The notes under the pieces: generated by a model
Databases searched by the model: none
What the model was told of the DNA's origin: nothing
The model's input: only the letters and a program-made list of their open reading frames with translations
Source: Roseitranquillus sp963776845
GTDB taxonomy: Bacteria; Pseudomonadota; Alphaproteobacteria; Rhodobacterales; Rhodobacteraceae
Assembly: GCA_963776845.1 (NCBI GenBank)
Contig: CAVZOJ010000011.1
Location: forward strand, 310,001 to 374,000
Reading direction: 5' to 3'
Length of the DNA stretch: 64,000 bases
Translations under genes and position numbers: made by a program
Shown here: in pieces, positions 55,175 to 63,165 of the stretch
Position numbering within the stretch: the stretch's first letter is position 1
Layout of the letters: each line of letters starts with the position of its first letter

Positions 55175-56485
55175 ATGACCGACCTGACCCCGCGCGAGAT
55201 CGTCAGCGAGCTCGACCGCTTCATCATCGGACAGAAGGACGCCAAGCGCGCCGTTGCCGTGGCCTTGCGCAACCGATGGCGGCGCAAGCAGCTCGACGCG
55301 GCGATGCAGGAGGAGGTCTATCCCAAGAACATCCTGATGATCGGCCCCACCGGCGTCGGCAAGACCGAGATCAGCCGGCGGCTCGCCAAGCTCGCCCGCG
55401 CGCCCTTCCTCAAAGTCGAGGCCACAAAGTTCACCGAAGTCGGATATGTCGGCCGCGACGTCGAGCAGATCGTCCGCGACCTCGTCGAGCAGTCGATCAC
55501 AATGACCCGCGAGCACATGCGCGAGGACGTCAAGGCACGGGCGCACGAGAATGCCGAGGCCCGCGTCATCGCCGCCGTCGCCGGCGAGAACGCCCGCGGC
55601 CAGACGCTGGAGATGTTCCGCAAGAAGCTCAAGGACGGCGAGCTGGACGACAAGGTGATCGAGCTCGACGTCGCCGACACCTCCTCGCCGTTCCCGCAGA
55701 TCGAGCTGCCGGGCGGCGGCGGCGCGATGCAGGGGATGAACCTCGGCGACCTCTTCGGCAAGGCGTTCCAGGGCCGCACCGTCCGCAAGCGGATGACCGT
55801 TGCCGAGAGCTACGAGATCCTGATTCAGGAGGAGGCGGACAAGCTGCTCGACGACGAGACCGTGCAGAAGGCCGCGCTCGAGGCGGTGCAGGAGAACGGC
55901 ATCGTCTTCCTCGACGAGATCGACAAGGTGACCGCCCGCTCCGAAGGCGGCCGCGCCGGCGCCGACGTCAGCCGCGAGGGGGTGCAGCGCGACCTGCTGC
56001 CGCTGATCGAGGGCACGACGGTCTCGACGAAGTACGGACCGATCAAGACCGACCACATCCTGTTCATCGCGAGCGGCGCCTTTCACATCGCCAAGCCGTC
56101 GGACCTCTTGCCCGAACTGCAGGGCCGCCTTCCGATCCGCGTCACCCTGCGCGCCCTGACGGAGGAGGACTTCGTCCGCATCCTGACGGAGACCGACAAC
56201 GCCCTGACCCGCCAGTACACCGCGCTGCTCGGCACCGAGGGCGTGAGCGTGAGCTTCACCGAGGATGGCATCGCCGCCCTCGCGAAGATCGCGGCAGACG
56301 TGAACCAGTCGGTCGAGAACATCGGCGCCCGCCGCCTCTACACGGTGATGGAGCGCGTGTTCGAGGAGCTGTCCTTCGCCGCCCCGGACCGCGCGGGCGA
56401 AACGGTGACCGTCGATGCGGGCTTTGTCGACACCAACCTCGGAGAACTGACGAGGTCCGCCGACACCTCGCGCTACGTGCTCTGA
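55175..56485 (+). CDS. hslU: ATP-dependent protease ATPase subunit HslU
   Basis: 436-residue AAA+ unfoldase of HslUV. It opens MTDLTPREIVSELDRFIIGQ, with Walker A MIGPTGVGKTEISRRLAKL, the pore motif GYVGRDVE, Walker B VFLDEIDKVTAR, and the C-terminal SRYVL that inserts into HslV. ATG 55175 follows CGGAGGACGC. It has its own promoter region because it is separated from hslV by two genes. Confidence 0.96.
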   Translation: MTDLTPREIVSELDRFIIGQKDAKRAVAVALRNRWRRKQLDAAMQEEVYPKNILMIGPTGVGKTEISRRLAKLARAPFLKVEATKFTEVGYVGRDVEQIVRDLVEQSITMTREHMREDVKARAHENAEARVIAAVAGENARGQTLEMFRKKLKDGELDDKVIELDVADTSSPFPQIELPGGGGAMQGMNLGDLFGKAFQGRTVRKRMTVAESYEILIQEEADKLLDDETVQKAALEAVQENGIVFLDEIDKVTARSEGGRAGADVSREGVQRDLLPLIEGTTVSTKYGPIKTDHILFIASGAFHIAKPSDLLPELQGRLPIRVTLRALTEEDFVRILTETDNALTRQYTALLGTEGVSVSFTEDGIAALAKIAADVNQSVENIGARRLYTVMERVFEELSFAAPDRAGETVTVDAGFVDTNLGELTRSADTSRYVL

Positions 56486-56504
56486 CGCGCGCGCCAGCGA
56501 ACCC

Positions 56505-57647
56505 TCAGAACCTCCAACGGATGCCGGCAAGGGCAGAGCTCGCCTCGCGGTAGTCGACGGCCGTGTCGTCGTAGCTGTAGCGGCGGTAGCCGAGGTACCC
56601 CTCAAGGTCGAGGTCATCGAAATATTGCGTGACCTCAAGCCCCCAATGCTCCGAGATGGCGCCTTCGGTGACGAAGTCCTCGCCACGGTAGTAGTCGGTC
56701 GAGAGCGCGGTCTTTCCCACCGAGAGCAGACCCGCGATCCAGCCCGCCTTGAGGTAGTAGTACTCCCCGCCATCGACCTCCGAGCCGGCGGCGATCGTCG
56801 CGTTGAGGCCCGTCGGCCCGTGGGCCACCGACAGCGACCCGATCCGGATCTCCTCCGTCCCGCCGGCCTCGAGGTCGCGCCATCTGTATCCCACCGCGCC
56901 TTCGACCTCGACGCTGGCGAACTCGTTGCCGTAGCGCAACGCGAGGTCGCGGTAGATGTCCTCGTCGTCGCCGTCGAGCGCGTTGGAGCCATAGGCGAAT
57001 GCCGCCGAGAACCCCTGGACCGACGGCGTGTCGTAGCGCAGGCGAAACCGGCGGCCGCCATCGAAGTTCTTGAAGACGCCGTTGATGGTGATGTCCGACA
57101 GCGCACCGTCGCCATCGCGGAGAAAGAACGAGCCGGCGGTGTCCGAGGCGCTGTTGCTGTAGCCCACCATGGTCGTGCCCGACAGGTCGGCCTCCGCGAC
57201 GCCATCGGTCGCCATGCTGCCCTGGCCAGCCGCGACGGTGCCGAAGGAACCCGAGGCGATCAGTTCCAGCTTGCGGATGTCTTCGCGGTTCCACTCCCAC
57301 CGCGGATCGTCGACCTGCGAGACGCTCCCTGTCGACGGAAACCCCATTGAAACCTCGGCCTTGAAGCGCAGGTCGAACCCGCCTGCCTCGTGGTCGATGT
57401 TGAAGCCCAGCCGACTGTTAGACTGATCGTTGTCGAGAAGCCTCGAGTACGCCGCCTCGCCGTCATCGAAGACCAGGAGCGTCGGGCTCAGCTGCCCGTA
57501 GAACTCGACCTGTCCGCCCCAGATGTCGTACAGCGGCTGCGCAGCGGCCGCATCGGCCAGAAGCAGCCCGGCTGCCGAGGACACCAGCGCCAATGTGCCG
57601 AGGCTGCGGCTCGCGGGATCCTCCCGATGACCGTCCCGCGCCGGCAT
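56505..57647 (-). CDS. outer-membrane porin
   Basis: 380 residues, signal peptide region up to DAAAAQ, then a beta-barrel with alternating polar and aromatic residues and a C-terminal phenylalanine (AGIRWRF), the BAM recognition end. The pattern (VEFYGQLSPTLLVFDDG, SRLGFNIDHEAGGFDLRFK, GSFGTVAAGQGS, FSAAFAYGS) is that of Rhodobacter-type general porins. ATG 57647 is the best start but has no clear ribosome site and adds a charged stretch before the signal peptide, so the N-terminus is uncertain. Convergent with hslU. Confidence 0.85.
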   Translation of the reverse strand: MPARDGHREDPASRSLGTLALVSSAAGLLLADAAAAQPLYDIWGGQVEFYGQLSPTLLVFDDGEAAYSRLLDNDQSNSRLGFNIDHEAGGFDLRFKAEVSMGFPSTGSVSQVDDPRWEWNREDIRKLELIASGSFGTVAAGQGSMATDGVAEADLSGTTMVGYSNSASDTAGSFFLRDGDGALSDITINGVFKNFDGGRRFRLRYDTPSVQGFSAAFAYGSNALDGDDEDIYRDLALRYGNEFASVEVEGAVGYRWRDLEAGGTEEIRIGSLSVAHGPTGLNATIAAGSEVDGGEYYYLKAGWIAGLLSVGKTALSTDYYRGEDFVTEGAISEHWGLEVTQYFDDLDLEGYLGYRRYSYDDTAVDYREASSALAGIRWRF

Positions 57648-57745
57648 CCCGCAACGGATCCGCCAGCGCCGCGGAGCGAGGGATCGGTTTCGATAGGCCT
57701 CATGTCGCGGCCCCCCGTCCGGGGCGCGTTCGTCGGGCGGCAGGC

Positions 57746-58540
57746 TCAGGCCGCCTGGTGCCACGTGCCGGATCCCTTTTCGAACCGGGCCGTCTGGCTG
57801 CTCCGAAACGAGGTTTCGCCTTCTCCCGCCGTCCATTGCTCGACGGTCACAGACCGGCCGTCGATGGTCAACAGGTTGAAGTCGTTGGGCTCGCCGCGCA
57901 CGCGGGTGGAAAGGCCGGTCCCCGCCTGCACGAACAGCACCCCCTCCTCCTCGGCGAAGGGACGCGCCTTCCAGGTGTGCAGGTGCCCCGACAGGACGAT
58001 GTCCGCGCCGCAGGCGCCCAGCCGGCGCAGCGCGCTCCGGGCGCCGCGCATCAGTCGCTTCTCCACGTCCGGGCCGTGCTCCAGCGGATGATGCAGCATC
58101 GCGACGTGCATGCGTCGCTCCTTGTTGCCCTCGAACGCGCCGCAAATCCGGCGAACCGTGTGTCGCCCGATCTTGCCGCGCTGCCAAGACCAATGGTTGA
58201 CCGTGTTGACGCCGATCACCGCCACCTCGTCATCCTCCCACGCCGGCTCCAGTTGGCGATCGATGTAGTGCCGGTACCGCCGCCACGGCGTCACCAGTCG
58301 CACGAAGAGGTTGTCGAGAGGCGTGTCGTGGTTGCCCGGAATCGCGATCGTCGGTGGCTCCAGCTTCGACAGGAAGGCCCGCGCGGCACGGAACTGGCCC
58401 AGACGCGCCCGCTGCGTGAAGTCGCCCGAGACGGCCACGAGGTCCGGCGCGAGGTCGTTGATGGTGTCGATCAGCGGCCGCAGCAGCTCGGGCCTGTCGC
58501 GGCCGAAATGCAGGTCCGAGACATGCAGGATCCGCCTCAT
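57746..58540 (-). CDS. metallophosphoesterase family protein
   Basis: 264-residue calcineurin-like phosphoesterase with all metal motifs: ILHVSDLHFGRD, VSGDFTQRA, IPGNHD, LHHPLEHG and SGHLHTW. Its start overlaps the stop of the lipid kinase gene by four bases, so the two are coupled and may act on related lipid or nucleotide substrates. Substrate unknown. Confidence 0.88.
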   Translation of the reverse strand: MRRILHVSDLHFGRDRPELLRPLIDTINDLAPDLVAVSGDFTQRARLGQFRAARAFLSKLEPPTIAIPGNHDTPLDNLFVRLVTPWRRYRHYIDRQLEPAWEDDEVAVIGVNTVNHWSWQRGKIGRHTVRRICGAFEGNKERRMHVAMLHHPLEHGPDVEKRLMRGARSALRRLGACGADIVLSGHLHTWKARPFAEEEGVLFVQAGTGLSTRVRGEPNDFNLLTIDGRSVTVEQWTAGEGETSFRSSQTARFEKGSGTWHQAA

Positions 58541-59484
58541 CCGCCGCCCTCCGGCGCGATGACCCTGAGGGCGTCCTTCAGGATGCGAAAGCGGAACGGC
58601 GGTCGCATGCGTTCGCGCTCGCCGTCGCGGGCGACCAGCCGGCGCTTGCTGCCGGTCTCGATCTCGATGTTCTCGCCAGCGAAGAAGTCAAAGTCGCGCC
58701 CCCGCTCCATCGAGCGCCAGGCCAGCCGGACCGCGAAGACCAGCAGCCCCCAGCGCGTCGAGTCCGGCGCCAGGAACAGCGCGAAGCGCCCCTGCCGCAC
58801 GTCCTCCGCCCCGTCGAGGCCGAAGAGCTCGAGCTGGTAGTCGCTGCGCGCCACGAAGGCGAGCGGCGTCCGCGTCCGGATCGGCTCGCCATCGACCGTC
58901 ACCTTCATCGAGATCGGGCGGTGAAAGCGCATGAACGTCACCAGCACCGACCAGTGCGCGGCCAGGCGCGACCGGCCCCAGCGCCGGTACGTACCCTCGC
59001 GCTGCGCCAGGATCGCCGGGTAGAGGCCGAGGCTCGCGTTGTTCAGGAAGGCCTTGCCGTTGACCTCGCCGACACTGACCGTGCGCGAGGTGCCGGTGGC
59101 GATCAGGTCGACCGCCTCCTCCACCTCCTCCGGCAGGTCCAGGCCGCGCGCGAAGTAGTTGAAGGTGCCCATCGGCAGAACGCCCAGCGTCCGGCCATGC
59201 TTCAGCGCCGCCGACGCGACGGCGCCGATCGTGCCGTCGCCGCCGGCCGCAACCAGCGTGCCGTAGCCTTCGTCGGCTGCGGCCTCGATCTCGTCGATGA
59301 GGTTGCGGCCCTTGCCGACGACCTTGAGGCGAAAGCGTCCGGGATGACGCTTCAGCGCCGCCTCGATCCGGCCTCGAACGCCGCTGTCCTTCTTCTTGCC
59401 CGACCCCGGGTTGAGGATGACGCAGATGTCCGGCGCGTCGGCCGGGGTTGCTTCGACAAGATCGGACTTTGCCTGCATGTTCAT
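58537..59484 (-). CDS. diacylglycerol kinase family lipid kinase
   Basis: About 315 residues. DAGK catalytic domain with CVILNPGSGKKK, VAAGGDGTIGAVASAA and GVLPMGTFNYFARGL. Members phosphorylate diacylglycerol, ceramide or sphingosine. ATG 59484 is preferred; GTG 59490 and ATG 59478 are nearby alternatives. Translation is coupled to the downstream phosphoesterase. Confidence 0.87.
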   Translation of the reverse strand: MNMQAKSDLVEATPADAPDICVILNPGSGKKKDSGVRGRIEAALKRHPGRFRLKVVGKGRNLIDEIEAAADEGYGTLVAAGGDGTIGAVASAALKHGRTLGVLPMGTFNYFARGLDLPEEVEEAVDLIATGTSRTVSVGEVNGKAFLNNASLGLYPAILAQREGTYRRWGRSRLAAHWSVLVTFMRFHRPISMKVTVDGEPIRTRTPLAFVARSDYQLELFGLDGAEDVRQGRFALFLAPDSTRWGLLVFAVRLAWRSMERGRDFDFFAGENIEIETGSKRRLVARDGERERMRPPFRFRILKDALRVIAPEGGG

Positions 59485-59502
59485 GGTCACCCCGGGCCTA
59501 TC

Positions 59503-59530
59503 GCGCTCAACCGTGCGCGCTCAACCGTGC
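59503..59530. repeat. 14-base perfect tandem duplication in a divergent promoter region
   Basis: GCGCTCAACCGTGC occurs twice in direct succession, between the divergent lipid kinase and MFS genes. It could double an operator or be a chance slippage product. Confidence 0.5.
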
Positions 59531-59629
59531 AGAACGCACCGTCGTCCACATTCGTTCGCCGAGAACGACGATTTGCCCTTTTCCCGCGCAGCGACAAGGC
59601 GCAATGGACCCGCGACGGAGATCCACCTT

Positions 59630-60865
59630 ATGACATTCCTGCAGTTCGTGCGCGACAATGCGCCGTTTCTGACCGTCGGCGTGTTGCTGACATTCTCGTC
59701 GAGCTTCGGCCAGACTTTCTTCATCTCGGTCTTCGCCGGTGACATCCGCGCCGACTTCGGGCTCGGTCACGGCGCGTGGGGCGCGCTCTATGCCATCGCC
59801 ACCACGACGTCTGCCGTCGCGATGGTGTGGGCCGGGGCGCTGACCGACCGCTATCGGGTCCGGACCCTGGGGGTGCTGGTGCTCTGCGGCCTCGCGGCAA
59901 GCTGCCTTGCCATGGCGTTCTCGCCGAACGTCGTGATTCTCGGCATCGCGGTCTTCGGCCTGCGGTTCTTCGGGCAGGGCATGGCGGGGCACACCTCGCT
60001 CGTCGCGATGGCGCGGTGGTTCGTCGCGACCCGCGGGCGCGCCATCTCGATCGCGTCGGGCGGCTTTGCGCTGGGCGAGGCAATCCTGCCGCTCGGCTTC
60101 GTCGCCCTGCTCGCGATGTTCGACTGGCGCGTGCTCTGGGTCGTGGCGGCGGTCCTGGTGATCGCGGCGATGCCCGTGGTCTTCCGGCTCCTGGCGCTCG
60201 AGCGGACGCCGCAATCCATCGCAGCCGAGACGCAGGCGGTGGGCATGGATGCGCGCCACTGGACGCGGGGCGAGGTGCTGCGCGAGCGTCTCTTCTGGCT
60301 GACGCTTCCCGCGCAGCTCAGCGTGCCCTGTTTCGGCACGGCCTTCTTCTTCCAGCAGGTCCACATCGCGACGGTCAAGGGATGGGCGCACGTCCAGCTC
60401 GTGGCGCTCTTCCCGCTCTACACCGTCGTCTCGATCGTCACCGTGCTCAGCGTCGGTTGGGTCATCGACCGGGTCGGCACGGCGCGGCTCATGCCGCTCT
60501 ACCCGCTGCCGATGGGCCTCGGCTTTGCGTTCCTCGGCGTCGCGCAGACGATCTACGGCGCGGCCTTCTCCATGACGCTCATGGCGGTGACCCACGGCGC
60601 GGCCTCGGCGCTGCTGGCGGCGTTCTGGGCCGAGTTCTTCGGGACGCGGCATATGGGCGCGATCAAGGCCGTCGCGATGGCCGCGATGGTCTTCGGATCG
60701 GCGATCGGGCCGTTCCTGTCGGGCGCCCTGATCGACCTCGGCCTCACGTTCCCGCAGCAGACGCCGTTCATCGCGGCCTACTTCGCGGTCGCAGCAAGCT
60801 TCGCCGCCTTCGGCGTGATGACCCACCGTCATCGCCTGCCCGCCCGCGCCGTCGAGGTGGCGTGA
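59630..60865 (+). CDS. MFS transporter
   Basis: 411 residues with about 12 membrane segments. The MFS motif A-like loop is GALTDRYRVRTLG after helix 2. TPQSIA in the central loop and FQQVHIATVKGW at the start of the second half fit monocarboxylate/oxalate-formate-like carriers. ATG 59630 gives a short cytoplasmic N-terminus before the first helix. Substrate unknown. Confidence 0.85.
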   Translation: MTFLQFVRDNAPFLTVGVLLTFSSSFGQTFFISVFAGDIRADFGLGHGAWGALYAIATTTSAVAMVWAGALTDRYRVRTLGVLVLCGLAASCLAMAFSPNVVILGIAVFGLRFFGQGMAGHTSLVAMARWFVATRGRAISIASGGFALGEAILPLGFVALLAMFDWRVLWVVAAVLVIAAMPVVFRLLALERTPQSIAAETQAVGMDARHWTRGEVLRERLFWLTLPAQLSVPCFGTAFFFQQVHIATVKGWAHVQLVALFPLYTVVSIVTVLSVGWVIDRVGTARLMPLYPLPMGLGFAFLGVAQTIYGAAFSMTLMAVTHGAASALLAAFWAEFFGTRHMGAIKAVAMAAMVFGSAIGPFLSGALIDLGLTFPQQTPFIAAYFAVAASFAAFGVMTHRHRLPARAVEVA

Positions 60866-60876
60866 CCCGATACCCC

Positions 60877-60890
60877 TTGATCCACGTCAA
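60877..60890. promoter_or_regulatory. FNR-type box upstream of ccoG
   Basis: TTGATCCACGTCAA matches the FNR/FnrL/FixK consensus TTGAT-N4-ATCAA with one mismatch. It lies 59 bases before the ccoG start, consistent with oxygen-responsive control of the ccoGHI genes as known in Rhodobacter. Confidence 0.8.
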
Positions 60891-60948
60891 TGAGGGTGTG
60901 ACCGTTGCGGGGCCATAAGCGAACCGCGAACAGACCCCCGGGTAAGGC

Positions 60949-62460
60949 ATGACCGATTCCCCACCGTCGCTCTACGCCCCGCGTGAGCCGATTTTCCCAC
61001 GCCGTGTTTCCGGCCGTTTCCGCACGCTCAAGTGGTGGATCATGGTCGTCACGCTCGGCATCTACTACATCACGCCCTGGATCCGCTGGGACCGTGGGCC
61101 GGAAATGCCGAACCAGGCGGTCCTCGTCGACCTCGCCAACCGGCGGTTCTTCTTCTTCTGGATCGAGATCTGGCCGCACGAATTCTACTTCGTGGCGGGC
61201 CTCCTCATCATGGCGGGGCTCGGCCTCTTCCTCTTCACCTCGGCGCTCGGCCGCGTCTGGTGCGGCTATACCTGCCCGCAGACCGTCTGGACCGACCTGA
61301 TGATCCTGGTGGAGCGCTGGATCGAGGGCGACCGCAACGCCCGGATCAAGCTGCACAACGCGAAATGGGACGCGCGCAAGTGGCGGCTGCGCATCTCCAA
61401 GTGGGTCGTCTGGCTGCTGATCGGCCTCGCTACCGGCGGCGCCTGGGTGTTCTACTTCACCGATGCGCCGACGCTGGCGCGCGACCTGCTGACCTTCTCG
61501 GCGCACCCGATCGTCTACTCCACCATCGCCATCCTGACCTTCACCACCGTCCTCTTCGGCGGCTTCATGCGCGAGCAGGTGTGCATCTACATGTGCCCCT
61601 GGCCGCGCATCCAGGCCGCTATGATGGACCCCGACACGATCACCGTGGCCTACCGCGACTGGCGCGGAGAGCCGCGCGGCAAGCACACCAAGCGCCGCCA
61701 GCAGGCCGCCGCCGAGAGCCGCGGCGAGGGCGTCGAGCGCGGCGCCGTCTACGGCAAGACCGAGGCCAAGCCCGCGGTGCCGTCGATGCCGGCGCAGACC
61801 CTCGGCGACTGCATCGACTGCAACGCCTGCGTCGCGGTCTGCCCGATGGGCATCGACATCCGCAACGGCCAGCAGCTCGAATGCATCACCTGCGCGCTCT
61901 GCATCGACGCCTGCGACGACGTCATGGCCAAGATCGGCCGCCCGCGCGGCCTGATCGACTACCTCGCCCTCTCCGACGAGCCGAAGGAGCGTGCCGGAGA
62001 GCCGCCGGCGCCGATCTGGAAGCACATCCTGAGACCGCGCACCATCCTCTATTTCGCGCTCTGGTCGCTGATCGGGGTCGGCCTCGTCTGGGCGCTCTTC
62101 GCCCGCTCGCCGATCGACCTGACCGTGGCCCCGGTGCGCAACCCGACCTACGTCACGCTCGCCGACGGCGCGATCCGCAACACCTACGACATCCGCCTGC
62201 GCAACCAGAACAACGAGGCGCGCCCGTTCGAGCTGTCGATCTCCGCCGAGGCGCCCCTGTCCATCACGCTCGAGGGCGAGGACGACCTGACCGTCGAGGT
62301 GCCGCCGGACGAGACGCTGCTGCAGCGCGTCTACGTCACCGCAGAACCCGGCACCGGCCCCGCCGCCACGCCGCGCACCGACTTCCGCTTCTGGGTCGAG
62401 GACGAGGTCAGCGGCGACCGCGCCTACCAGGACACCTTCTTCAACGGAGCCGCCCCATGA
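60949..62460 (+). CDS. ccoG: cytochrome c oxidase accessory protein CcoG (FixG/RdxB)
   Basis: 503-residue membrane iron-sulfur protein required for cbb3-type oxidase assembly, probably as a Cu(II) reductase. Several membrane helices, the CxxxC-type segments WCGYTCPQT and CIYMCPWPR, and two ferredoxin-like clusters CIDCNACVAVCP and CITCALCIDAC are visible, followed by an Ig-like C-terminal domain. It is the first gene of ccoGHI. ccoNOPQ is not in the window. Confidence 0.95.
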   Translation: MTDSPPSLYAPREPIFPRRVSGRFRTLKWWIMVVTLGIYYITPWIRWDRGPEMPNQAVLVDLANRRFFFFWIEIWPHEFYFVAGLLIMAGLGLFLFTSALGRVWCGYTCPQTVWTDLMILVERWIEGDRNARIKLHNAKWDARKWRLRISKWVVWLLIGLATGGAWVFYFTDAPTLARDLLTFSAHPIVYSTIAILTFTTVLFGGFMREQVCIYMCPWPRIQAAMMDPDTITVAYRDWRGEPRGKHTKRRQQAAAESRGEGVERGAVYGKTEAKPAVPSMPAQTLGDCIDCNACVAVCPMGIDIRNGQQLECITCALCIDACDDVMAKIGRPRGLIDYLALSDEPKERAGEPPAPIWKHILRPRTILYFALWSLIGVGLVWALFARSPIDLTVAPVRNPTYVTLADGAIRNTYDIRLRNQNNEARPFELSISAEAPLSITLEGEDDLTVEVPPDETLLQRVYVTAEPGTGPAATPRTDFRFWVEDEVSGDRAYQDTFFNGAAP

Positions 62461-62906
62461 GAGAGCTCACAGGCCGCCACGTCTTCCTGATCATCGGCGG
62501 CGGCTTCGGCATCATCATCGCGGTCAACATCGCGCTTGCGGTCGCCGCGGTCCGCACCTTCCCCGGCCTCGAAGTCGGGAACTCCTACGTCGCGAGCCAG
62601 GTCTTCGACGCCGAGCGCGAGGCGCAGGAGCGGCTGGGCTGGGACAGCGCGCTCGCCTACGAGGACGGCCGCCTCACCCTAGCCTTCACTGGCGCGGACG
62701 GCCCGGTGCGGCCCGAGATCGTCTCCGCCGTCATCGGACGCACGACCCACGTCGCCGACGATGCGGCCCCGGACTTCGCCTGGACCGGCCGCGCCTACGC
62801 TGCCGACCTCGACCTCGCGCCCGGCATATGGGCGATGCGCTTCGTCGCGCGCGCCGAAGACGGCACCCCCTACCGCCGCCGCCTCGAGATCCGGGTGCGC
62901 AGGTGA
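62457..62906 (+). CDS. ccoH: FixH/CcoH family protein
   Basis: 149 residues: one N-terminal membrane helix (FLIIGGGFGIIIAVNIALAVAA), the conserved GLEVGNSYVASQVFDAEREAQ of FixH, then a periplasmic beta domain. CcoH stabilises cbb3 oxidase assembly intermediates. Start ATG 62457 overlaps ccoG by four bases. Confidence 0.93.
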   Translation: MRELTGRHVFLIIGGGFGIIIAVNIALAVAAVRTFPGLEVGNSYVASQVFDAEREAQERLGWDSALAYEDGRLTLAFTGADGPVRPEIVSAVIGRTTHVADDAAPDFAWTGRAYAADLDLAPGIWAMRFVARAEDGTPYRRRLEIRVRR

Positions 62907-62980
62907 TCCGCCCGCTCCGCGGCCCGCGCGCTCCGGAGGCCGGCCTGTCCGTCGGATCGCCGTCGCCCTGCGCCCCGAAC

Positions 62981-63059
62981 GAGCGGGAGCGGCGGGGCGG
63001 TCAGGGGTGCGCAGCACCGCGCCAGCGGCTTGCCCTTGACCGCTCCGCCGGTCCCGCTC
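62981..63059. repeat. long imperfect inverted repeat between ccoH and ccoI
   Basis: A 27-base arm at 62981-63007 pairs with 63033-63059 at 24 of 27 positions around a 25-base loop. The 259-base gap 62907-63165 holds no gene I can support. There is no U-run after the stem. Likely an RNA structure that affects expression of ccoI relative to ccoGH, or a mobile repeat remnant. Confidence 0.7.
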
Positions 63060-63165
63060 AGGGCGCGTCAGGGGCGGCGGCGGTGCGGCGGACAGGCACC
63101 TGTCCCGAGGCGAGCCCGAGCTCACAGCCCATGATCCGCCGTCTCCTTCACGGCGCGTCTCGCCC

